From: Anisus vortex
Lineage: Eukaryota > Mollusca > Gastropoda > Planorbidae
Direction: 5' to 3'
Length of the DNA: 64,000 nt
NCBI GenBank assembly: GCA_949126835.1
Contig: OX421494.1
Coordinates: 16,917,038-16,981,037, forward strand
Position 1 is the stretch's first letter; each line of letters begins with the position of its first letter. The notes below the pieces were generated by a model. That model had not been told where the DNA came from. It ran no database searches and worked only from the letters and a program-made list of their open reading frames with translations. Shown one piece after another: positions 56,491 through 64,000 of this stretch. The position numbers and the translations under genes were made by a program.

Positions 56491-58417
56491 TATACTTATA
56501 CTTATAGTTATAACATTTTTATTTGAATTGAAGCATATTTCAAATGTTGAAGTTGAAGGGAGGAATATTCTGTTACATGAAAAAATATAAATTAACTAAA
56601 AAATATATATTACATAGCCTAGGCCTATATCTACTGAATAAAAAAGTCATTTAGTTTTATAGGTCTTTATAGCCACCACACCAAAATGTTTATTGGACTT
56701 CATCCTACAATAGAATCCTACAATAGCCTACTACTATAGGCCTATAGTCTATAAGGCTACTGGCATCAAGCTTTACATTTGTATTTTGAATAGTTTTAAT
56801 TTTATATAGTATTAAAAACGGTTTTAAGACTATTCAAAGCAGTGGTGCTGATAGCCAAACTAAAGCCTCTATATATACCAACTGTAGCATGCCAATGAAT
56901 ATTGACTAATTAATAATAGGCTTAATTATATGTTATCTTATGCCTATATATAGGCTAGACTATAGGATAGGACTATAATATAATAAATGGGGGATATATA
57001 CTATCCTATCAATGACAATTAAATTAAACCTACAATATATCACGAAATGTGACCAAAAAAAAAACACTATTCCGAAAGTCTAAATCATCATATCAGACTA
57101 AATGACTCAAATATGATGATTATAATAATATGTTATATGGCTAAATAATTTCATCAAATGAAATAAAGTAAGTCCCCATGCCCCATATGTCGGACTTAAA
57201 TCAGTTTATTTTCATGTAGGCTATGCCTACAATTTACTTTACACTTTAGTAAAATCTTTACGTTAACTAAACTGTCAACTTTCTCTTCTTATCTTGTACA
57301 ATTTTAATGGAACTTAATAAAAATAAGGAAGACAAAGTCTTAAAAGTAATACCTACTTTTCCTGAATTGTCGAGTAGGCCTATGCTGTTCACATTTTATG
57401 CAGACCTTTTCTTCAATGTTGCTTCCACTATTCATACATATGGTAATTATACCATTAAGGTCCATTACAAGTCGTACTCTGTAATTCTGTAGGCCTATAC
57501 TTCGATGTCGATAGTGTCGACTGTCGCTTCGAAAGTCATCACCCAATAGGCCTAAATCTCTCCATGATTAAACAATGCTTGGCTTTTAAAAACCATGTTC
57601 ATGTGGATATGTTATAATCTCACCCATGTGCAGTGTTTAAGACATCTTTGCTGTTATATAATGTCTCTAAATTCAATATTTTTAATAAGCATTGATGCAG
57701 ATAAAATAGAGACGAAAGACGCCATTATTGTTATGTTTTGGGGGTATCACGTGACCAAGCTGCTATCGCTAAGGACTTGTGAATAAAGCCCATTGGATAT
57801 TTAAGACTTAATCAGCATGTTAAACCACCGTAGTATGATGGAAGCTCGTAAAATGATTATTAAACAAATAACAGCATTGCTACTACTTAAGCATATAGTT
57901 GATAATAAGACGTATACTTATACATTATACTAAAAATAATTGTGTTTTTTTTTTTATAAAAGAAAGAGGAATATTAGTCTTAAAATAAGAGTTGGCATTA
58001 CACTTTTCTAAAGGCAAAGTACGTTTAAAACATGCATTCATGCAACCGATTTGAAAATTTTTTATTAGTGATTAACACGTAGTTTTATTCCGCCGACCCC
58101 TCTTTCAACCCGCAGATTTATTAGGTACATAATCTTGGTTATTTATAGTGTAGAAGGAAGTCCTAATTGAATGATGAAATTACAGTTAAAACCAGTTAGC
58201 TACGGTTCAGTTAGTTTTGTATCTTCAACTCTCATAGTGAAAAAATTATTTCGACATTTAATATTTTTTTCTGAATTATTTTAAATTCAATTTCTTTTGT
58301 TGTCTATTTTGTTCCTTTTTTCCTCCATACTTTGCCTTCCTTTCTGGTACTGAAAACTATTTGAACTAAATTATATTTAAACATGTTTTTTTTGTTTTAA
58401 TTATAGCTTCATTGTCA
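56491..58417. other. right interior of the TIR element
   Basis: AT-rich with five more AGGCCT sites (56618-57549). A minus-strand frame at 57340-57546 of 68 codons shows no domain. Poly-T tracts near 57945 and 58385. Confidence 0.45.
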
Positions 58418-58627
58418 GTTTGCGCTTTTGTCGGTGTGCGCTTATATAGCCGTTCGCATTTGTCACTGTGGGCGATTGTCGGTGTCCGCATTTGTCGGTG
58501 TGCGCCATTGTCCGTGTGCGCAACTATCGGTGTTCGCGTTTGTCCTGTGCGCATTTGTGTCATTGCGGGATTGTCTGTGCGCGTTTGTCGTGTGCGCAAT
58601 TGTCTTGTGCGCGTTTGTCACGGAACC
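58418..58627 (-). repeat. right long terminal inverted repeat
   Basis: Reverse complement of the left copy, 210 bp. The outer tip differs: here it reads GTGACAAACGCGCAC after a 6-bp ggttcc extension, against GTGACCAGACATATGCGCAC on the left. Confidence 0.93.
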
Positions 58628-58863
58628 TTTGTTTACGACCTACGTAGATATTAGTCTTGTTTAAAACAAGTAAATGTAATACACTCCATCATGGAATTAG
58701 CCTACATCAGCCAGTTGGCAAAGCTATCAAACTCTCAACTCTTGTTGAACAATAACAACGGTTAACCAAAGCGGCACACGCCTCAATTTACCGTTAAAAT
58801 TAAAACAAAAGACAATCAATAAGTTAGTAATTGAAATGTATTAGTTCAGTACAATAGTACTTT

Positions 58864-59122
58864 GGGGTGTGGTGGCCGAGTGGCAGCGCGTCAACTGACG
58901 ATTCGAAGGTTCGGTTCGGATCATGGTGCATGCTAGGATTTTTTCCCGGGTGCCCCTGAGTCTACCAAGCTCTGATGGGTACCTGGCACTAGTTGGGGTA
59001 AAGTAAAGGCGGCTGGGCATTACGCTGGCCTCACATCCCCCGTATGCCGTGGCCACAGAAACTGGTGAACGCTGCTTCGCCAGCCCTATGATCTGTTTGT
59101 TCCCAAGGATACTTTATCTTTT
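58864..59122 (+). mobile_element. full-length SINE
   Basis: A box 'gtggccgagtggcagcgcg', B-box region 'aggttcggttcggatc' (partly mutated), body 'ctgatgggtacctggcacta', 'gttggggtaaagtaaaggcg', tail 'ctggtgaacgctgcttcgcc', 'aggatactttatctttt'. Confidence 0.9.
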
Positions 59123-59154
59123 ACATTAGTACTTAAATACTATGTCAAGATAAG

Positions 59155-59640
59155 GTCGCAGACACAGAAGTGCTTCTCGGGGCTGGTTAGTCTAGCATTC
59201 ACACTCAGCTTCTCAAATCTCAAGCGCGATGGGGTGGTCATTTAGTGAGAATGCCGGATTATAGATTGCCAAAAGAAGGTTCTATTTGGCGAGCTAGCAT
59301 ATGACAAAAGAAGAACCGGCAGCCAAAAAAAAAAATATTTTAAGTTAGTCTGAAAGCAACCTTAAAAGCACTAGACGTGGACCCATACAGATGGGAGGCA
59401 GCACTAGCGGCCGACAGACGCAGGTGTTGAAATGTTGTGTTGTCACAGTTGGCGGAAAACAACAGAAACTCCAGAGCCGAACAAAAATGTACAGATAGAA
59501 AAGCCAAGCAGACCTGCAAGGCCCCGCCAGACCCCACGGCCGTGTCATTTGTTTGCAACATCTGCGATAGAAGTTTCAGGGCCCACATACCAAAGAAGCC
59601 ACAATGCGACTGGGAGACGTGGTCACATTCGACAATGAGG
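59155..59640 (+). pseudogene. LINE ORF2 C-terminal region with zinc knuckle
   Basis: Pieces in order: RWGGHLVRMPDYRLPKK with stops (about 59225-59272), VLFGELAYDKRRTGSQKK (59280-59335), SLKATLKALDVDPYRWEAAL (about 59349-59408), then VSFVCNICDRSFRAHIP (59539-59595). This parallels the post-RT region of the LINE at 17640-18110 (GWLGHVKRM ... DTW ... CxxC zinc knuckle). It is a different, related element, interrupted by several frameshifts and stops. Confidence 0.75.
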
Positions 59641-60644
59641 GAGGAAGGAACAACACAACGAAACTTAAAATATTTCATCCTAGTTGGACGGTGAGCCGAA
59701 AATAATTGAGAGAGTATTGATTTAACTTACATGTTCGGAGAAGTGTCATTTTGTACAGAAACAAATGATAAAAAGTTACAGTGGTACCCTTGTTTTACGA
59801 GTGCCCTAACTTTTCTGAGATAATAACTGTTATGAGCTCGGTCGAGGAAAAGTTGAAAAGTAGTGAATTTACTCTTATCCGTAAATGTTGAATCCATACA
59901 ACCCTTCCCCTAGGAGGTTTATGGGAATAAATTGATTTTCAATGTCACGTTATTTGATGTCTGATGTATTTGATGTTTGCAGGCAGTGTTTCTCCATGCC
60001 ATGTCTTTTTGAAGAATGTCCTACACTTAGTTTTTTTGTTTTAAATAATTTACATCTGCCTTTACTTTACCGCATATGTAGACAGAATCGGAAATGTTTT
60101 TTTAAGACTTTTATTCCGTTGTCGCAACAAGCCGCTAATGACTTGATTTTTTTGTGTCAGATTTTCCCAGTCTTTGATCTCACTCTGGCTTTGACTGATC
60201 TGAAAGGTTGTCCGCCAAGGGAGGCTATAAGTGGAAAAACTCCATCAAGTAAAACATCAGCAGAGACAGTGATAGAGACAAGTATCGTATAATTATTTAG
60301 GTTAGTGATTTCACAAGTCAAGGGCAGTAATTGCACATTATTTTCAATTCGTCAATTTTAATGAAATCAGTGACAGTCTTCAAGGGCGTAGCCAGTATTG
60401 AAAGGACAAGGGGGGGGGGGGTAGTGCTAAGGAAAGGTATTAGAAAGGGGGGGGGGGCGATTAGTCTTAAGTCTAAACAGTCTAAAGTGGGAAGACGGGT
60501 ACGTAGTTGGAGAGAGGGAATACTGCAGGTTAAGAAGAGAGAGCAATACGAGACAAATTTTGAACTGGTGCACAATTTCCCCCTAAACTTTTGAAAAACT
60601 TCATATTTCCTCTAAATCTACTTGTCTGGTCACTAGAATAAATG
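59641..60644. other. spacer with two poly-G tracts
   Basis: G12 at about 60409 and G9 at about 60449 lie 40 bp apart. The rest shows no exon or repeat end. Confidence 0.45.
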
Positions 60645-61102
60645 CCAGAAATTCACTTCAGTTTTAGATCGAAGAACAATCAATTGGTGAAGTACACAAA
60701 TTCACTTTGACAGTTTTTGATCGAAGAACAATCAATTGATGAAGTACACAAATTCACTTCAGTTTTTGATCGAAGAACAATCAATTGATGAAGTACACAA
60801 ATTCACTTCAGTTTTTGATCGAAGAACAATCAATTGATGAAGTACACAAATTCACTTCAGTTTTTGATCGAAGAACAATCAATTGATGAAGTACACAAAT
60901 TCACTTCAGTTTTTGATCGAAGAACAATCAATTGATGAAGTACACAAATCCACTTCAGTTTTTGATCGAAGAACAATCGATTGATGAAGTACACAAATTC
61001 ACTTCAGTTTTTGATCGAAGAACAATCAATTGATGAAGTACACAAATTCACTTCAGTTTTTCATCGAAGAACAATCGATTGATGAAGTTCACAAATTTAC
61101 AG
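60645..61102. repeat. 49-bp minisatellite
   Basis: About nine copies with unit starting AATTCACTTCAGTTTTTGAT and including the palindrome ATCAATTGAT. Central copies are identical; edge copies have small changes. The first spacing is 52 bp because of a 'tgacag' insertion. Confidence 0.95.
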
Positions 61103-61520
61103 GGAGAAGACTTAAAGGCCATGATCAGCAAATCAAAGTGAAAAAAGAAACCTCATAAAATGAGCAAACTCCGCATTTTCAACTGCCGTTTGAGGTCAGC
61201 GCTAGCATAAAGGTCTTAAAAGGTCAAAAACTTAAAGACAAACACAAATTACAAATCAGACTATAAACGTATTCACTGCCAGTTGCATTCCATATAAAAT
61301 GGGATAACTTCGTACCAAATGATGTAGTTGAGAGGAGAGTTGTCCTGAAGCCCATAATACGGAATCTTACAACAAAAAAAATTAAGTGGCATTGGGTTTG
61401 TCACACCCTAAGAAGTTGACCTTGACCGAACCAACACGGCTCGCCATGCACTAGAATGAAACACCAAATGAAGCAGAGAAAGCCACCAGCCAATAAACCA
61501 CCTGAAGGAGTAAACAAAAG
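61103..61520. other. spacer, nothing recognised
   Basis: No exon or repeat recognised. Confidence 0.4.
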
Positions 61521-61775
61521 AAGTATCCCGTCAGAACATATTGACCCATGGGTGCCGGTGAATCAGCGTTCACCAGTTTCTATGGCTACGGCATACTAGG
61601 TATTCTGTGGCCAGCACAAAGACAAGCCGTCTCAACTTTACCCCAACTAAAGTCAGGCACCCATCAGAGCTGGGTAGACTCACGGACACCTTCCAGACCC
61701 AAGAACAAAGCCTTGCCTGCACCAGGATTTGAACCCACGACCTTCGGTACGTGCCGGTCGGCCACTTTGCTCTCC
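61521..61775 (-). mobile_element. full-length SINE, minus strand
   Basis: Tail 'aagtatcccgtcagaacata', 'gaatcagcgttcaccagttt', body 'ccccaactaaagtcaggcac', head with B box 'aggatttgaacc' and A-box region 'gtgccggtcggccac'. Confidence 0.88.
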
Positions 61776-61789
61776 CCCCTCCCCCCCAC

Positions 61790-61930
61790 CTGAACTAGAT
61801 CATTGGATAAAGAATTAAATGAAGCTGGAATCAAGAGACAGGAGATGAAGATACTCTCAGGAAACCGAAAGGAGTGACTAAACATAGTCGAGGCCCTATG
61901 CCCAACATAGAATTCAATTGAATTTGATTG
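61790..61930 (+). pseudogene. LINE ORF2 extreme C-terminus
   Basis: The frame reads GIKRQEMKILSGNRKE, a TGA in place of a Trp codon, then LNIVEALCPT and a stop (TAG near 61906). The 'DRxxWxxxVxALCPT-stop' ending is typical of several non-LTR ORF2 proteins and parallels 51900-51960. Confidence 0.6.
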
Positions 61931-63530
61931 AATTCGCAATAGTTTAAACATAACTGTTAGATTCAGTTGATATTTCAATTTTCTTTTATTCTTATTTTCT
62001 TTAACAAAAAATGTATGATGCAAAATGTTTGATTGATTAAGTGTAAAAACAACAAAACTACACTAACACAGTAACGCGGCATGATCACAAATATTTCAAT
62101 TGAATGTTTTTTCCTTTTTTAAATTTGTTTTACAAATTTAAAACAGGATAACACATGGAAAGTGTAAAAGTATATTAAAGGAAAATAGTGAGAATGCTAA
62201 CAAAATTTACACATCAGTTAACTTTGCATAATTCTCTTTAAAATTATAATAATTGTGAAAAATTGTGAAAAAAGAAGTTATTTTTACTTTAAATACGAAC
62301 TATAAGAGGTTGAGTAGGCGCGCGTGCTCCCCTTACCCCACCCCCCCACCACACACACACACACACGCGCTTCTGATATTCTTTTACAATGGTTTTGATT
62401 CCCCCACATAAGCAGATATAACTCAATTAAACCAAAACACGATCAGTTATAATCCAAAGCCTTTTATGTGTTTGCAAACGTTCACCTGACTCAGGATTGG
62501 GAAGGGGGGATGTATTTTATATTTCTTTGTTTAAAAACAAACAAATGAAAACAGATTTGAACCGCAACTGCTCGTTAGAAAAGCATTGAATTGAATTGTT
62601 GTATTTCCGGCCCATCAACATCGAAGGTTATATAAGGCCTTTTCGTTAACGTGGTTGTCATGTTTTTCCTGTATCCATTTTATGGTTCTTATATCTTTAA
62701 ATTCTGTAGTACACTTGGGTGTCTTTAATATAGTTTATTATCTTTTTTGGTTTTATTTGTCTGAAAAGTTCACGAAGAGTTCTTCATTTTATTTCTAAAC
62801 GTTTAATTTCACACTTCAACTTTAAATAACATGTTCTGATGTGAAAACAAACTAACTAGATCTAGACTAAATACTTATAGAAGAAAACGTAGGTAGGCAC
62901 TTTTAGAGAAGATTTTTTTAATCCATAAAATTTGTTTTGTATTTTAATAACGAAAGCTGTTGTTTTTTTATAAACATAACAACAACATAAAAGTACTTTT
63001 TCAGAAGTTCGTTAAATATGTCTACTGAGGATAAGTGTACTTTAAGAAATATATTCATGCAATTCTCATTGGACTTATATTCAGAAAAATAATGGAAATA
63101 CTTTACAGAATAAATAGTTTCAACAAGAACAAAACATATTAGATCTATATAAGTTCTATAAGTTCATAAAGAGGTCAAATAAGTCTTAAGAATTTTAAAT
63201 TCTGTTGATATTCACAATGTTTGTATTAATATTATTGGTATTGTCGTCTGTCAAGGGTGTATTAATTCCGCGCGACTGTCATCACGTAGGGACTTCCACC
63301 AGAACTGGGTTCCGGTGTATTTTGACAGCTCGTGAATTATGGAGTCTCGATGGAGAAGAAGACATGTGTTAACCTTAGCCTCAACTGAAGAGGTCAAGTT
63401 TTCTAAGTTTATTATTACTTCCAGGTGGTACCATTGTTCACAACGATAACTGACCATGACCTAATTAAGCTTTAATGCAGAAGTTCAAAGATATGACAAG
63501 CAGAAAAATAAATGTTTGCCTTGTTTGATT
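61931..63530. other. spacer, nothing recognised
   Basis: A (CA)n run at about 62340-62367. No exon, RNA gene or element end seen in the remainder. Confidence 0.4.
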
Positions 63531-63650
63531 GTTTCACTGGCCACGGCAAGTGAGGGGATTGTGTGGTCAGCACTATTTCCAGTCTCCCTTATTTTCACCA
63601 ACTGAAATCAGGTACCCAATAGAGCAATATTCAAGTATATTCGTCTGCCT
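63531..63650 (-). mobile_element. SINE fragment, minus strand
   Basis: 'gtttcactggccacggcaag', 'gattgtgtggtcagcac' and 'gaaatcaggtacccaataga' follow the SINE body. Tail and head missing. Confidence 0.7.
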
Positions 63651-64000
63651 CTGGGAAAAACCAAATGCTTGTCGTCTTTTCTTTCTGTACTCATGTCTAA
63701 ATAGTCACATGTTAGCACACGGAAACATTTGCCGATACTGTAATAGTTTACTGTAATATTGTAGTATTTTGACAACCCTATTGTTGACAGCTAAATGAAA
63801 ATAATGTAATTTCAATATAACATACACGAGTCTACCATGAAGATGAAGATCGTTTTCAACACAACTTCATTCTAAATCCAACAACAATAGTTTTCACTAA
63901 ACGGTCCTCTTAAAAGCCACTTTTCAAAATTGATAACCATAATAAAATTAAAGGGAAATAATCACATTTACCTCTGACTACCTGGTCAAGTTATTCACAT
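63651..64000. other. window end, nothing recognised
   Basis: AT-rich DNA without signals. Confidence 0.4.

Larger units (their letters stand above)
52801..58627 (+). mobile_element. 5.8-kb long-TIR DNA transposon with THAP remnant, superfamily uncertain
   Basis: Bounded by 210-bp inverted repeats (52801-53009 and 58418-58627) and a perfect 10-bp direct repeat TTTGTTTACG (52791-52800 and 58628-58637). Near the left end a decayed THAP zinc finger is visible (53398-53509). The interior is very AT-rich but carries 15 AGGCCT palindromes. A pyrimidine-rich acceptor-like site at 55530-55543 and AATAAA at 55791 could mark a last exon, but no transposase catalytic block is recognised. A second SINE family (56175-56345) and a SINE fragment (56363-56490) are nested inside. 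THAP plus long subrepeat TIRs recalls Galileo/foldback-type P-superfamily elements; the 10-bp duplication would suit a Mutator-like element better. Confidence 0.8.

Noticed and set aside
57340..57546. 68-codon minus-strand frame as part of a transposase
   Set aside because: Cys residues are present but not in a THAP or zinc-knuckle spacing, and no catalytic block follows.

Overview
This is a window of animal genomic DNA with low gene density and very high repeat density. The host gene is split by GT-AG introns, the DNA is AT-rich, and tRNA-headed SINEs, non-LTR retrotransposon tails, hAT and piggyBac remnants, and many micro- and minisatellites fill most of it. The SINE (its 'pol III head, GGTACC-TAGTTGGGGTAAA body, CACCGGCCC tail' layout) and the short TATACAAATA-(ATT)n LINE tail look to me like those of panpulmonate gastropod molluscs such as pond snails. 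That assignment is inference from memory, not a search.

Only one host gene is recognisable. The last three coding exons of an M13 metalloprotease (neprilysin / endothelin-converting-enzyme family) lie on the + strand at 2153-2308, 3251-3327 and 3824-3923, with a 3' UTR and a poly(A) signal at 4255. The upstream exons, including the HExxH zinc-binding exon, are not seen in 1-2152 and presumably lie before the window.

Layout. 1-2150: hAT end fragment, then a 13-bp minisatellite that is open in all six frames, probably intronic. 2150-4260: protease 3' end. 4500-7500: short minisatellites and AT-rich spacer. 8423-14684: a nest in which one SINE is cut into three pieces by a 3.96-kb hAT element (which itself contains a 2.1-kb piggyBac-like element) and by a GC-rich element (which itself contains a truncated LINE). 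15306-18150: hAT MITE, then a LINE reverse-transcriptase pseudogene with three frameshifts. 18296-27700: LINE 3' ends, SINE pieces, a 1.1-kb hAT element and GC-rich repeats. 28500-37700: two GATA/GACA satellites sharing an identical 70-bp segment, MITEs, and GATA-type arrays. 38000-44350: 21-bp minisatellite, hAT nested in hAT, TTAA micro-elements, and a TIR family with TTTCGG-rich interior. 45000-49700: 42-, 54- and 17-bp minisatellites (the 54-bp array interrupted by a MITE with perfect 8-bp target duplication) and LINE 3' ends. 51500-59700: SINEs and LINE tails around a 5.8-kb element.

The most unusual object is that 5.8-kb element at 52801-58627. It has 210-bp inverted termini built from about 13 degenerate 16-bp 'GACAA...GCGCACA' units, a perfect 10-bp flanking direct repeat (TTTGTTTACG), a decayed THAP zinc-finger exon near its left end, and an interior packed with AGGCCT sites (15 in 5.4 kb, about four in the other 58 kb). 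It resembles a foldback/Galileo-type relative of P elements, but the long target duplication does not fit that family cleanly, so I leave the superfamily open.

No rRNA, functional tRNA, CRISPR array or bacterial-type operon is present. Most long open frames in the window are by-products of tandem repeats.
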